DNA from: Pseudobutyrivibrio sp.
GTDB lineage: Bacteria > Bacillota > Clostridia > Lachnospirales > Lachnospiraceae
NCBI GenBank assembly: GCA_021442555.1
Contig: JABUSV010000217.1
Span: 1 to 43,137, forward strand
Reading direction: 5' to 3'
DNA: 43,137 nt
Each line of letters starts with the position of its first letter. Within the stretch, counting starts at the first letter, position 1. Both the position numbers and the translations under genes were made by a program. Under the pieces are notes generated by a model. It saw only the letters and a list, made by a program, of their open reading frames with translations, was not told the origin of the DNA and made no database searches. Positions 31,313 to 41,084 of this stretch are shown here, piece after piece.

Positions 31313-33880
31313 TTATTTTACGCGTCCGCAACACTGCTTGTATTTGAGACCTGAGCCACATGGACATGGGTCATTAGGGAATACCTTTTTCTCTACACGC
31401 TTCTTAGGTCCCTTGGTTGCTGACTCATCCTTGTTGGTACCAGCAATCTTGGCTTCTTCACGCTCTACCTTCTTTTCAATACGAACTCTGTAGAGCATCA
31501 TAAGAGTATCATTGATAATAGCAGCATTCATGGCATCTATCATGTCATAGCTGGCCATCTTGTATTCATCTACAGGATTACGCTGACCGTATGCCTGAAG
31601 TCTAATTGACTGCTTCAAGAGCTCCATGTCATCAATCTCTTCCATCCACTTGCGGTCGATAACTCTGAGCAATACCACTCTTTCGATTTCTCTAAACTGT
31701 TCAACGGAATCGAATTCCTTTTCCTTGGCATCGTACATCTTAAGAGCCAGGTCTGTAAGCACCTTCTTCAATTCCTTCTTGGTCTTGATGTTGCCAAGAG
31801 AAAGTGTAGTAATAGGTGGAACAGGAATAATAGGACATAACAGATGGTTAAGCTCTGGAAGCTCCCACTCTGCAACCTCCACATCATCTGGAATAGTCAT
31901 CTCAACACAGGCCTCTACCTTGTCAGTAATCATGCCTGTAATCTGAGAGTGCATATCCTCACCCATAAGAACACGCTTACGCTGCGCATAGATAAGTTCT
32001 CTTTGCTCATTCATTACCTGATCATAGTCTAAGAGGTTCTTACGTGCACTGAAGTTGTTACCCTCTATCTTGGTCTGTGCATTCTCAATAGCACTTGAAA
32101 GCATCTTATGAGTGATTCGCTCACCTTCTGGAACACCCAATGAGTTAAAGATAGTTATAAGCTTCTCAGAACCAAATAATCTCATGAGGTCATCCTCAAG
32201 CGAGATAAAGAACTGAGACTCACCTACGTCACCCTGACGTCCGGATCTACCTCTCAGCTGGTTATCAATACGACGAGATTCGTGACGCTCTGTACCGATA
32301 ATCTTGAGACCACCTGCTGCGCGTGCTTCCTCGTCCAGCTTTATATCTGTACCACGACCAGCCATGTTGGTTGCAATAGTAACTGCACCATGACGACCAG
32401 CCTCTGCTACGATCTCTGCCTCCTTCTCGTGATACTTTGCATTGAGCACGTTGTGCTTGATACCTTCACGGCTGAGAAGCTTGGAAATCTCTTCTGAAAT
32501 ATCGATTGTAATAGTACCTACAAGTACAGGCTGTCCTTTTTCATGAGCTTCCTTTACTTCCTCTACTACAGCACGATACTTTTCCTTTTTAGTCTTGTAT
32601 ACAGCATCCTCGTGGTCGATACGCTGTACTGGCTTGTTGGTCGGAACCTCTACAACGTCCATACCATAGATCTCTCTAAACTCCTGCTCTTCTGTAAGAG
32701 CTGTACCAGTCATACCAGCCTTCTTATCATATTTGTTAAAGAAGTTCTGGAAAGTGATGGTAGCAAGAGTCATTGACTCACGCTTAACCTCAACTTTTTC
32801 CTTGGCCTCAATAGCCTGGTGGAGACCATCAGAGAAACGACGACCTGGCATGATACGTCCTGTGAAGGAATCGACAATCATAACCTGACCATCTTTTACC
32901 ACATAATCCTCATCAATATGCATGATATTGTGAGCCCTAAGTGCAAGTATAATATTGTGCTGAATCTCCAGGTTCTCCGGATCTGAGAAATTCTCGATGT
33001 GGAAGAACTGCTCTACCTTGGCAACACCCTGTGCTGTAAGGTTAACAACCTTGTCCTTCTCATCTACGATAAAATCACCTGTCTCGTTTCTCTCGATACC
33101 CATAATGGCATCCATCTTGGAGAACTCAGGCATATCCTCGCCTCTTTGCAACTGACGAGCTAATACATCACAAAGCTCATAGAGCTTGGTAGACTTGCCT
33201 GAAGCACCTGAAATAATAAGTGGTGTTCTGGCCTCATCAATAAGAACCGAGTCAACCTCATCGATGATACAGTAGTGAAGACCGCGCTGAACCAGCTTTT
33301 CTTCGTATACTGCCATGTTATCTCTAAGGTAATCAAAACCTAATTCGTTGTTAGTGATATATGTGATATCACAGTTGTACGCTTCTCTTCTCTCATCTGG
33401 TGTCATATCGTTGAGAACAACACCTACAGTAAGACCTAAGAATCTGTGAACCTCACCCATCCACTCAGCATCACGCTTGGCCAGATAATCGTTAACAGTT
33501 ACAACCTGTACACCCTGTCCCTCTAGAGCATTGAGATATGCTGGAAGTGTAGATACAAGAGTCTTACCTTCACCTGTACGCATCTCAGCGATACGTCCCT
33601 GGTGTAAGATAACACCACCAATAAGCTGTACCCTGAAGTGTTCCATACCAATGGCACGCTTTGCACCTTCTCTGACTACTGCATATGCTTCTGGTAAAAT
33701 ATCATCCAGAGTCTCGCCTGCAGCAAGTCTGTTCTTAAACTCCTTAGTCTTGCCTCTTAACTCATCGTCTGTAAGGGCAATCATGACATCTCTATATGAT
33801 TCAATCTTATCTACGATAGGATATATACGTTTTAGCTCTCTTTGGCTGTGTGTGCCGAAGATTTTCTCTGCTATTCCCAT
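31313..33880 (-). CDS. secA: Preprotein translocase motor SecA
   Basis: The ATPase that drives proteins through SecYEG. It shows MRTGEGKTL (Walker A), [49 protein letters not shown] (Walker B/DEVD), [10 protein letters not shown] and [25 protein letters not shown]-terminal SEC-C zinc motif [14 protein letters not shown] lies at the end. At 855 aa the length is normal. It appears to be transcribed alone from a promoter about 35 bp upstream. Confidence 0.98.
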   Translation of the reverse strand: MGIAEKIFGTHSQRELKRIYPIVDKIESYRDVMIALTDDELRGKTKEFKNRLAAGETLDDILPEAYAVVREGAKRAIGMEHFRVQLIGGVILHQGRIAEMRTGEGKTLVSTLPAYLNALEGQGVQVVTVNDYLAKRDAEWMGEVHRFLGLTVGVVLNDMTPDERREAYNCDITYITNNELGFDYLRDNMAVYEEKLVQRGLHYCIIDEVDSVLIDEARTPLIISGASGKSTKLYELCDVLARQLQRGEDMPEFSKMDAIMGIERNETGDFIVDEKDKVVNLTAQGVAKVEQFFHIENFSDPENLEIQHNIILALRAHNIMHIDEDYVVKDGQVMIVDSFTGRIMPGRRFSDGLHQAIEAKEKVEVKRESMTLATITFQNFFNKYDKKAGMTGTALTEEQEFREIYGMDVVEVPTNKPVQRIDHEDAVYKTKKEKYRAVVEEVKEAHEKGQPVLVGTITIDISEEISKLLSREGIKHNVLNAKYHEKEAEIVAEAGRHGAVTIATNMAGRGTDIKLDEEARAAGGLKIIGTERHESRRIDNQLRGRSGRQGDVGESQFFISLEDDLMRLFGSEKLITIFNSLGVPEGERITHKMLSSAIENAQTKIEGNNFSARKNLLDYDQVMNEQRELIYAQRKRVLMGEDMHSQITGMITDKVEACVEMTIPDDVEVAEWELPELNHLLCPIIPVPPITTLSLGNIKTKKELKKVLTDLALKMYDAKEKEFDSVEQFREIERVVLLRVIDRKWMEEIDDMELLKQSIRLQAYGQRNPVDEYKMASYDMIDAMNAAIINDTLMMLYRVRIEKKVEREEAKIAGTNKDESATKGPKKRVEKKVFPNDPCPCGSGLKYKQCCGRVK

Positions 33881-33911
33881 AATATTTCTCCTTTTTTAAA
33901 CAACTTCGTCC

Positions 33912-33940
33912 ATTTTAACATGAATAAAGCCCCTGGGCAA
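33912..33940 (-). promoter_or_regulatory. Sigma-A-like promoter of secA
   Basis: Minus strand TTGCCC-N17-TAAAAT. The -35 lies inside the preceding terminator hairpin, a compact arrangement. Confidence 0.5.
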
Positions 33941-33951
33941 TCCCCAGGGGC
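33929..33951 (-). terminator. Terminator at the end of the liv operon
   Basis: A nine-base perfect stem GCCCCTGGG/CCCAGGGGC with a five-base loop. The minus strand U tract is short (TTTATT). Confidence 0.75.
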
Positions 33952-33961
33952 CTTTTAATTA

Positions 33962-34576
33962 TTAAGCCTGCTTAGTATTTATGTAGTTTACTACAACATC
34001 TATCAGTTTTTCGTAAGACATTGAACCTGTATTCAGACAGAAATCATAATTTCTCACATTATCCCAATCATTACCAGTATAATATCTGTAATAATCAGCT
34101 CTGTGCTTGTCTATCTGGTGCATTCTCTTGATGAGCTCTTCATCTGTTCCAGATACCTGCTGCTTGAGTCTTGCAAGACAGTCCTCCTCTGAAGCGTAGA
34201 AATACAGCGAAATAACTCCCTTTCTGCCTCTTAGAATATGGTCAGCACATCTGCCTATTAAAATACAGCTCTCTGTGTTGGCAATAGACCTGATTACCTC
34301 AGCCTGAAGCTCAAACAGATTGTCATTGGAAGTAAAATCAGCACTCTCAGGCCCAAGAGGGATGCCCTTGTATTTACCCTTATTGGCAAGAATTATTTTT
34401 CTAAAATTCTCATCCTGCTGACCGAAAAGCTCCTCACTGATACCACTCTGCTCTGATGCAATTCGCAGAATCTCTCTGTCATACACTGGAAGACCCAGCT
34501 TTTCACCCAACTTTCTTCCTAATGTTCGGCCACCAGAACCATAACCACGCGCAATAGTAATTACTGTCTTCTCCAT
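33962..34576 (-). CDS. Cytidylate kinase-like protein
   Basis: A 204-aa P-loop protein of the cytidylate kinase-2 type (Cytidylate_kin2). It has ITIARGYGSGGRTLGRKLGEKLGLPVYDREIL (modified phosphate loop GYGSGG), followed by CILIGRCADHILR and a YYTGNDWDNVRNYDFCLNTG C-terminal part. Members are often found beside transporters; the nucleotide or other substrate is unsettled. It is not the essential Cmk, which has a different P-loop. It lies six bp after livF, as the last gene of the branched-chain amino-acid operon, with a terminator downstream. Confidence 0.85.
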   Translation of the reverse strand: MEKTVITIARGYGSGGRTLGRKLGEKLGLPVYDREILRIASEQSGISEELFGQQDENFRKIILANKGKYKGIPLGPESADFTSNDNLFELQAEVIRSIANTESCILIGRCADHILRGRKGVISLYFYASEEDCLARLKQQVSGTDEELIKRMHQIDKHRADYYRYYTGNDWDNVRNYDFCLNTGSMSYEKLIDVVVNYINTKQA

Positions 34577-34582
34577 ATTAAT

Positions 34583-35293
34583 CTACTCCCCCAAATAAGC
34601 TTTTTTAATAGATGGATCATCCATAAGTTCCCTGGCATCGCCAGAAAGAACAATATTACCTGTTTCAAGAACGTAAGCCCTGGATGCTATAGCAAGAGCT
34701 TTCTTGGCGTTCTGCTCTACCAAAAGTACCGTAGTACCTGTAGCTGACACTGATTTGATAATATTAAAAATCTCCTCTACAAAGATAGGAGACAATCCCA
34801 TGGATGGCTCATCCATGAGTATGATGCGCGGCTTGCTCATAAGAGCTCGTCCCATGGCAAGCATCTGCTGTTCTCCACCAGACAATGTACCCGCCAACTG
34901 ATTCTGTCTTTCCTTGAGTCGTGGAAAACTGGTAAATACTGTCTCCAAAGTCTTAGCTATCTCAGCCTTGTCACTTCTAGTATAAGCCCCCATCTTCAGG
35001 TTCTCAAGTACTGTAAGCTGTGCAAATACACGTCTTCCCTCCGGAACATGTGCCAGGCCCATGGTTACAATCTTATGTCCTGGAACCTTGGTAATATCAG
35101 TACCCTCTAAAAGTACGCTGCCGCTCTTTGGGCTAAGCATACCACTGATAGTCTGAAGTGTTGTAGTCTTACCGGCGCCGTTGGCACCGATGAGAGCGAT
35201 TATCTCTCCTTCTTCTACTTCAAAGCTAATTCCCTTTAGCGCCTGGATGACGCCATAATTTACTACAAGGTCTTTAACCTCAAGCATTGCCAT
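34583..35293 (-). CDS. livF: Branched-chain amino-acid ABC transporter ATPase LivF
   Basis: A 236-aa ATPase with Walker A GANGAGKTT, TISGMLSPKSG, signature LSGGEQQMLAMGRALM and Walker B IILMDEPSMGLSP, the LivF-specific wording. It works as a heterodimer with LivG on the LivHM permease. The gene is 12 bp after livG. Confidence 0.95.
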   Translation of the reverse strand: MAMLEVKDLVVNYGVIQALKGISFEVEEGEIIALIGANGAGKTTTLQTISGMLSPKSGSVLLEGTDITKVPGHKIVTMGLAHVPEGRRVFAQLTVLENLKMGAYTRSDKAEIAKTLETVFTSFPRLKERQNQLAGTLSGGEQQMLAMGRALMSKPRIILMDEPSMGLSPIFVEEIFNIIKSVSATGTTVLLVEQNAKKALAIASRAYVLETGNIVLSGDARELMDDPSIKKAYLGE

Positions 35294-35305
35294 TATTTTG
35301 TCCTC

Positions 35306-36064
35306 CTATTCGCCTAAGTATGCCTTAATAACCTCAGGATTATTAAGCACCTCTGATGTATTTCCCTGACATAGTACCCTGCCAAAGTTGAGTACTGTAA
35401 GCTTTTCACAGATACCAGATACCAGCTTCATATCATGTTCGATAAGAAGAATAGTAACCTTGAACTCTTTTCTGATAAGAGCGATAGTCTCCATGAGTTC
35501 CCTTGTCTCGTTTGGATTCATACCAGCAGCTGGCTCGTCCAATAACAAAAGCTTAGGTTCTGTAGCAAGAGCTCTGGCAATCTCAAGTTGTCTCTGCTTT
35601 CCGTATGGAAGATTAGAAGCCAGTGTATCCGCTTCTACATCCAGTCCAAACACCGAAAGGATGGACATGGCTTTTTCGTTCATAGCCTTTTCTGTAGAAA
35701 AGAATCTAGGAAGCCTAAAAACACCCTCTATGGTTGAATATTCAAAATGATTGTGAAGACCTATTTTTACGTTATCAAGTACCGACTGGTCCCCAAAAAG
35801 TCTGATATTCTGGAAAGTACGGGCAACACCCGCCTTATTGATATCAGCTGTCTTGCGTCCTGTAATATCAGCACCATTCAACTTGATGGTGCCATCTGTT
35901 GGCTTATAGATACCAGTGAGCATGTTAAAAACAGTAGTCTTTCCTGCTCCATTAGGTCCGATAAGTCCATAGAGTTCTCCCTCTTCTATTTTAAGGGAAA
36001 ATTCATCTACAGCTCTAAGTCCGCCAAAGGAAATGCCAAGGTTTGTTACTTCAAGTAAGCTCAT
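35306..36064 (-). CDS. livG: Branched-chain amino-acid ABC transporter ATPase LivG
   Basis: A 252-aa ATPase with Walker A GPNGAGKTT, the LivG stretch VARTFQNIRLFGDQSVLDNV, signature LPYGKQRQLEIARALATEP and Walker B LLLLDEPAAGMNP. Its start codon overlaps the livM stop by one base. Confidence 0.95.
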   Translation of the reverse strand: MSLLEVTNLGISFGGLRAVDEFSLKIEEGELYGLIGPNGAGKTTVFNMLTGIYKPTDGTIKLNGADITGRKTADINKAGVARTFQNIRLFGDQSVLDNVKIGLHNHFEYSTIEGVFRLPRFFSTEKAMNEKAMSILSVFGLDVEADTLASNLPYGKQRQLEIARALATEPKLLLLDEPAAGMNPNETRELMETIALIRKEFKVTILLIEHDMKLVSGICEKLTVLNFGRVLCQGNTSEVLNNPEVIKAYLGE

Positions 36065-37146
36065 TACTGCACCTCCTTATTCTTCGAAAATCTTGCCTTA
36101 ATTCCATCTAATGTAAGGCCATTAACTGCTTTCCACTTTTGCACATCTGGTGACCAGTTAAAGATCATGAGAGCAATAAGTACAATAGAGTAAATAAGCA
36201 TACGATAATCCGCCATGCCTCTTAGCAGCTCTGGTAATAACAATAGTACTGTTGTAGCAATTATTCCACCTGAGAAGTTGCCGATTCCACCCAAAACAAC
36301 GTATACCAGAATCATGATAGACATGTTGTAACCAAAGTTATTGGTTGTGGCAGTGAGGGAATTGAGGCTGTGAGAATAGAGCACACCTGCCACACCTGCT
36401 ATGGCTGCTGACAATGTAAAAGCAATCAGCTTGTATTTTGATACAGGAAGACCTACTGTCTCCGCTGCAATTCTGTTATCACGAATAGCTTTAACAGCAC
36501 GTCCTGTACGGGAATTAACAAAGTTGCTGGTAATTATAAGTGCAAGGATAAGAAGCACCACACCAACAGTAAATGTCGACTGTCTTGGTGTGCCTGTTAT
36601 ACCCTGCGCGCCATTGATAATCATCTTGCCATCTACACTCATTCCAAGGCTGAGCTGGTCTTTCATGGAAAAATGTAAGCCTACGCTGTCTTTTCCCACA
36701 TAGATAACATTCATTACGTTTTTAATAATCTCACCAAAGGCAAGAGTTACGATTGCCAGATAATCGCCCTTAAGTCGAAGAACAGGAATGGCAATCAAAA
36801 ATCCAAACAAAGCTGCCACTGCAGTACCAATAATCAGTGCCAAAATGAAACGTGGCACATCTGGAATAGTATCTGCTGTAAGCTTTGAAAAATATGCACT
36901 GGCAAAGGCACCAAGACACATAAAGCCTGCATGTCCCAAGGAGAGCTCGCCCAGGTATCCAACACACAGATTAAGGGCAACCGCTGCTATAGAATATGTG
37001 CAAACAGGAACCAACAGTCCTTGAATAAGGCTTGAAATACAGCCTGCTGCGATAAGTATCTCCATCAGTATATACACCAGCACAACTGCCGCAACTGTAC
37101 GAATCAGCTTCTGAGTAGGAGCTGTTACATTTTTTAATAGCTTCAT
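36064..37146 (-). CDS. livM: Branched-chain amino-acid ABC transporter permease LivM
   Basis: A 360-aa permease with about nine to ten hydrophobic segments. The LivM hallmark reads LCVGYLGELSLGHAGFMCLGAF, with later segments LRLKGDYLAIVTLAFGEI and AIRDNRIAAETVGLPVSKYKL (EAA-type coupling loop). It is 9 bp after livH. Confidence 0.95.
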   Translation of the reverse strand: MKLLKNVTAPTQKLIRTVAAVVLVYILMEILIAAGCISSLIQGLLVPVCTYSIAAVALNLCVGYLGELSLGHAGFMCLGAFASAYFSKLTADTIPDVPRFILALIIGTAVAALFGFLIAIPVLRLKGDYLAIVTLAFGEIIKNVMNVIYVGKDSVGLHFSMKDQLSLGMSVDGKMIINGAQGITGTPRQSTFTVGVVLLILALIITSNFVNSRTGRAVKAIRDNRIAAETVGLPVSKYKLIAFTLSAAIAGVAGVLYSHSLNSLTATTNNFGYNMSIMILVYVVLGGIGNFSGGIIATTVLLLLPELLRGMADYRMLIYSIVLIALMIFNWSPDVQKWKAVNGLTLDGIKARFSKNKEVQ

Positions 37147-37155
37147 AACTTCCTC

Positions 37156-38031
37156 CTACACCTTCTCATGAATAGTCTTGCCAAGAATACCTGCTGGCTT
37201 AACTAACAAAACAATAATCAAAACAATAAATACAATGGCGTCTGATAGCTGACTGGAAATATACGCCTTGCCAAGAATCTCAATAACGCCCAGTAAAAGT
37301 CCACCAATCAGCGCACCCGGAATAGATCCGATTCCACCAAATACCGCTGCCGTAAAAGCCTTGATACCTGGCATTGAGCCTGTGTATGGTGTAAGTGTAG
37401 GATATGCCGAACAATACAAAGCACCAGCTATAGCCGCAAGGCCTGAGCCAATGGCAAATGTAAGGGAAATTGTAGCATTAACATTGATACCCATCAAGGA
37501 AGCAGCATCCTTGTCCTCCGACACTGCTCTCATAGCCTGTCCTGGCTTGGTATTTTTTACAAACCATGTAAGAACCAGCATTATAATAATACATGTTACG
37601 ATTGTGATTATTGTGATTCCACTTATTGTAAGACCTGCAACTGTAATACCCTTCCAGTTGATTACAGATTTGAAAACGATAGGATTTGAACCAAAAATCA
37701 ACAGCGCCATATTCTGTAAGAAATAGCTGACACCAATAGCTGTAATAAGCACCGCCAGGTTCGTAGCTTTTCTCAGAGGCTTGTAAGCTATCTTTTCTAT
37801 TATTACTCCAAGAGCTGTACAAATCACTATAGCAATAATGATAGAAACAACAGCTGGAAGGCCCGAATTGGCCATTGTCATAAATACCGCATATGAACCA
37901 ATCATGATTACATCACCGTGGGCAAAGTTAAGCATCTTTGCAATACCATATACCATGGTATATCCAAGGGCGATAATGGCATATATGCTACCTAAACTAA
38001 GTCCATTGATGAGGTAGGTTAAAAATCCCAT
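37156..38031 (-). CDS. livH: Branched-chain amino-acid ABC transporter permease LivH
   Basis: A 291-aa permease with about eight hydrophobic segments. Hallmarks are GLSLGSIYAIIALGYTMVYGIAKMLNFAHGD at the start and AMRAVSEDKDAASLMGINV in the coupling loop. It follows the binding-protein gene after a 130-bp gap that holds a terminator-like hairpin. Confidence 0.95.
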   Translation of the reverse strand: MGFLTYLINGLSLGSIYAIIALGYTMVYGIAKMLNFAHGDVIMIGSYAVFMTMANSGLPAVVSIIIAIVICTALGVIIEKIAYKPLRKATNLAVLITAIGVSYFLQNMALLIFGSNPIVFKSVINWKGITVAGLTISGITIITIVTCIIIMLVLTWFVKNTKPGQAMRAVSEDKDAASLMGINVNATISLTFAIGSGLAAIAGALYCSAYPTLTPYTGSMPGIKAFTAAVFGGIGSIPGALIGGLLLGVIEILGKAYISSQLSDAIVFIVLIIVLLVKPAGILGKTIHEKV

Positions 38032-38086
38032 AATTATTCCCCGCTTCTAAAAAATTATATTACCACTGCATTTTAGCATACAGTAT

Positions 38087-38134
38087 AAAAAAATGCGACA
38101 TGGCAGGATATATGTATATATCCCGCCACATCGC
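38087..38134 (-). terminator. Internal terminator between livJ/K and livH
   Basis: A 19-base stem (38095-38113 with 38116-38134) in which three positions are wobble pairs only in the minus-strand RNA. It is followed by ATTTTTTTATAC. The wobble pattern shows the structure is meant for minus-strand transcripts. Partial readthrough would give more binding protein than permease. Confidence 0.85.
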
Positions 38135-38161
38135 CATTGATGTCTATTAATCTATATCAGA

Positions 38162-39370
38162 TTACTCTGCTGATACGTATACACCGTCTTTAATTATAAC
38201 AGCCTTTGGAGCCTTTGAAACCGTACCATCTGTACTCCACTTCATAGCTGTACCTGTAAGTCCATCAACCGAAAGTGTTGACATGTTACCTACGAGTGCC
38301 TCACAAACCTCAGCTGCCGAAGCATCTGGAGTAAGATTAGCGTCCTCAAGAGCTGCCTTGTAGATGTACATTGCATCGTAAGCATCAGCTGCGAACTGGT
38401 TAGGTGTTTCACCATACTTCTCCTGGTATTTAGCTACGAAGTTCTTTGTGAGCTCATCCTGTGCATCAGCCGCGAATGGTGTAAGAAGATATACGCCCTC
38501 AGCAAGTGATGTGTCAAAACCTTCAAGTGAAAGAATTCCATCCATGCCATCTACGCCAAAGAAGATTGGAGCATATCCCATAGAGTTTGCCTGGTTAAGG
38601 ATAAGAGAATTCTCCTGATAATATGTTGGAAGGAAAATAACATCGCATCCCTCTGACTGAAGCTTTGTAAGCTGAGTAGAGAAATCCTGGTTAGAATCTG
38701 ATGTAAATGCTTCTGGATCCACAAAATCAAGACCCTTGGCTGTAGCTTCTGCTACAAACGTTGTCATGATACCTGTTGAATATGCATCAGAGCTGTTGTA
38801 GATGATACCAACCTTTGTACCAATAGCATTGTCAGCGATGTAATCAGCTGAAGCTGTACCCTGGTTAGGATCTGAGAAACATACCTGGTATACATTGTCA
38901 TATCCATTAGTAACGTTTACATCTGGTGAAGATGCAGATGGTGTTAACATAAACACTCTGTCGTTGTTAGCCTCAGCTGCAACTGCGATACAAGGAGCTG
39001 TTGTAACTGTACCAAGAATTGCGTGTGCGCCCCAGTCTTTAAGTGTATTGTATGCATTAACTGACTTCTGCTGATCATGCTCATCATCCTGTGCATTGAA
39101 TGCTACCTGGTAGCCATTGATTCCACCTGCAGCGTTGATTTCATCTGCAGCAATCTGTGCTGCATTCATAACAGCATTTCCATAAACTGCTGCTGCACCT
39201 GTCATAGGTCCAATACCACCAATCTTCCATGAACCTTCAACTGCTTCTGTTGTAGCATCTGCTTCTGTTGTAGCTGCGCCTTCAGTTGCTGATTCTGCAG
39301 AACCACATCCAGCAAAGAGAGTAGCTGTCATAGAAGCAACAAGCATCAAGCTAAATAACTTCTTCTTCAT
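38162..39370 (-). CDS. livK: Branched-chain amino-acid binding lipoprotein (LivJ/LivK type)
   Basis: A 402-aa surface lipoprotein. The lipobox LFAGCG lies at about residues 18-23. A Thr/Ala/Glu-rich linker (about 24-45) precedes the ligand-binding fold of peripla_BP_6 type: WKIGGIGPMTGAAAVYG, then TTAPCIAVAAEANNDRVFMLTPSASSPDV. It delivers Leu, Ile, Val or related amino acids to LivHMGF downstream. GGAGG lies before the ATG and a strong promoter lies 65 bp upstream. Confidence 0.95.
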   Translation of the reverse strand: MKKKLFSLMLVASMTATLFAGCGSAESATEGAATTEADATTEAVEGSWKIGGIGPMTGAAAVYGNAVMNAAQIAADEINAAGGINGYQVAFNAQDDEHDQQKSVNAYNTLKDWGAHAILGTVTTAPCIAVAAEANNDRVFMLTPSASSPDVNVTNGYDNVYQVCFSDPNQGTASADYIADNAIGTKVGIIYNSSDAYSTGIMTTFVAEATAKGLDFVDPEAFTSDSNQDFSTQLTKLQSEGCDVIFLPTYYQENSLILNQANSMGYAPIFFGVDGMDGILSLEGFDTSLAEGVYLLTPFAADAQDELTKNFVAKYQEKYGETPNQFAADAYDAMYIYKAALEDANLTPDASAAEVCEALVGNMSTLSVDGLTGTAMKWSTDGTVSKAPKAVIIKDGVYVSAE

Positions 39371-39400
39371 AATAATATGACCTCCTAATATCCCGTTTGG

Positions 39401-39426
39401 AGTTTAGCACTTTAATCTCCTAAACT
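39401..39426 (-). promoter_or_regulatory. Hairpin in the livK leader
   Basis: A seven-base perfect stem AGTTTAG/CTAAACT with a 12-base loop lies between the promoter and the ribosome binding site. It could stabilise the message or act as a regulatory element; no known riboswitch is recognised. Confidence 0.45.
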
Positions 39427-39436
39427 ATTTTTTAGA

Positions 39437-39465
39437 ATAATAATACTTGGATATTTATTCGTCAA
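39437..39465 (-). promoter_or_regulatory. Sigma-A promoter of livK
   Basis: Minus strand TTGACG-N17-TATTAT, five of six bases in each box with an ideal spacer, about 65 bp upstream of the livK start. Confidence 0.8.
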
Positions 39466-39515
39466 GAAAAAATTACTAAATTATGTACATTTTTTTGTAA
39501 AAATTTGACAATTTT

Positions 39516-40208
39516 TTAACTAAGTTCTATTTGTACAACATCACCAATATCTAAATCCATGTGGTCGAGTTTCCATGGGCCAAAGCTTACCCTGTGTAAA
39601 CGAATGACTGTACGGCCCACTGCATGCATCATTCTCTTGACCTGATGGAACTTTCCTTCATGTATTGTAAGCAGGCATTCAGTTTCCCCAGAAGTGTATT
39701 CAACAGTGGCAGGAGCCGTAAGTTCACCCTCTCCTATATGCACTCCATGCTCCAATGCATAAATATCCTCAGCCTCAAGAACCCCATCCATAGTCACAAG
39801 ATAAGTCTTGTCCACATGCTTTTTAGGAGACAGCAGTTCATGGGCCAGCTTACCATCATTTGTCAGCAGTAAAAGTCCTGTAGTATCTTTATCCAAGCGA
39901 CCTACGGGACTAATCCCCTTGGGCGCATCAGGATATTTTTTGTAAAAAATATCCATGACTGTCGCATCATTTTTATCCTCAGTTGCGGTAATAACCCCGG
40001 TAGGCTTATTCATCAGATAATAGAAATATCTGGTGTATGAATATTCAACTCCCTGATACTGAATCTTTACCGTGTTTTCATCCACCTTGGTCTCCGGTTT
40101 GGTTATCCTGACTCCGTCAACTAAAATAAGGCCCTTCTTGAGAAGAGCCTTGACCTCTGAACGCGTTCCTATACCCAAATCTACTAATAACTTATCTAAT
40201 CTTACCAT
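39516..40208 (-). CDS. rsuA: 16S rRNA pseudouridine synthase, RsuA family
   Basis: A 230-aa enzyme from the ATG at 40208 (MVRLDKLLVDLGIGTRSEVKALLKKG), which overlaps the end of the MetAP gene by seven bases. The frame stays open to 40256, but those residues do not fit the family. An S4 RNA-binding domain comes first (residues 1-60). The synthase domain follows with catalytic GRLDKDTTGLLLLTNDG, then KTYLVTMDGVL and GKFHQVKRMMHAVGRTVIRLHRVSFGP. RsuA modifies U516 of 16S rRNA in E. coli; the RluB/E/F subfamilies are close relatives. Confidence 0.9.
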   Translation of the reverse strand: MVRLDKLLVDLGIGTRSEVKALLKKGLILVDGVRITKPETKVDENTVKIQYQGVEYSYTRYFYYLMNKPTGVITATEDKNDATVMDIFYKKYPDAPKGISPVGRLDKDTTGLLLLTNDGKLAHELLSPKKHVDKTYLVTMDGVLEAEDIYALEHGVHIGEGELTAPATVEYTSGETECLLTIHEGKFHQVKRMMHAVGRTVIRLHRVSFGPWKLDHMDLDIGDVVQIELS

Positions 40209-41074
40209 GATATTAGTTCGTATCCATCCTCTGTTACAAGAACCTGATATTCCCACTGTGCAGACATGCTGCCGTCAAATGTTGATACTTCCCAGCCGTT
40301 ATCCGGGTCTGTTTTGATTCTGCAGGAGCCCATGTTAATCATAGGTTCGATAGTGAACATCATGCCCGGTACCATAAGCATCTCTGTGCCAGCCTTGGTT
40401 ACATAACCAACCCATGGTTCCTCATGGAATGCCAGTCCAACACCGTGTCCTCCGATTTCTCTTACTATCTGATAACCATGCGCTGTGGCCTTTTCATTAA
40501 TAGCTGCACCAATATCTCCGATAAAGCCCCAGGGCTTGACCTGAGCTAAGCCTATATCACAACACTCCTTGGTGACCTCCACAAGCTCTCTTACCTCTGG
40601 CTTAACATCTCCTATCATAAACATACGAGAAGAATCCGAATAATAACCATCCAATATGGTAGAACAATCTACGTTGACGATATCACCGCTCTTTAAGATT
40701 ACATCGTCAGATGGAAATCCGTGACATATCTGATCGTTTACAGAAGTACATACACTATAAGGAAATCCCTCATAATTAAGCGGTGCAGGTATGCCGCCCA
40801 TTTTGGTAGTAGTCTCATATACTATCTTGTCTATCTCAGATGTAGCCATACCTTCATGAATAGCTTCAGACACAGCATCAAGGCATGCCATGTTAATCAC
40901 TGCGCTTCTCTTGATTTTCTCTATCTGCTCAGGAGTCTTGATAATAGAATGGTCTGGTATCTTGTGCCCCTGTCTGCCAAAGGTTTCTATTTTTTTATCA
41001 AATGCTTCATGGCACTGCTTGTATTTTCGTCCGCTGCCACACCAGCATGCATCATTTCTTCCTAATTTAATCAT
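40202..41074 (-). CDS. map: Type I methionine aminopeptidase with N-terminal SEC-C zinc motif
   Basis: Removes the N-terminal Met from new proteins. I start at the ATG at 41074 (MIKLGRNDACWCGSGRKYKQCH), which has GAGGGA upstream; a frame from 41113 exists. The N-terminal zinc motif CxCGSGxKYKxCH marks the type 1c form that probably docks on ribosomes. Metal ligands are present: NVDCSTILDGYYSDSSRMF (two Asp), GHGVGLAFHEEP (His), MMFTIEPMI (Glu) and SAQWEYQVLV (Glu), plus the substrate His in DQICHGFP. Confidence 0.95.
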   Translation of the reverse strand: MIKLGRNDACWCGSGRKYKQCHEAFDKKIETFGRQGHKIPDHSIIKTPEQIEKIKRSAVINMACLDAVSEAIHEGMATSEIDKIVYETTTKMGGIPAPLNYEGFPYSVCTSVNDQICHGFPSDDVILKSGDIVNVDCSTILDGYYSDSSRMFMIGDVKPEVRELVEVTKECCDIGLAQVKPWGFIGDIGAAINEKATAHGYQIVREIGGHGVGLAFHEEPWVGYVTKAGTEMLMVPGMMFTIEPMINMGSCRIKTDPDNGWEVSTFDGSMSAQWEYQVLVTEDGYELISW

Positions 41075-41084
41075 AATATTCCCT

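Noticed and set aside
37478-37822. A minus-strand 114-codon frame inside livH
   Set aside because: It is another frame of the livH coding sequence with Tyr/Asn-rich nonsense composition.
39480-39515. AT-rich hairpin after the pseudouridine synthase gene as a terminator
   Set aside because: The stem is only A-T pairs with no G+C core, so I could not separate it from background AT richness.
40209-40256. Extended N-terminus of the pseudouridine synthase
   Set aside because: The extra 16 residues are translated from the end of the aminopeptidase gene and do not resemble the S4 domain start.
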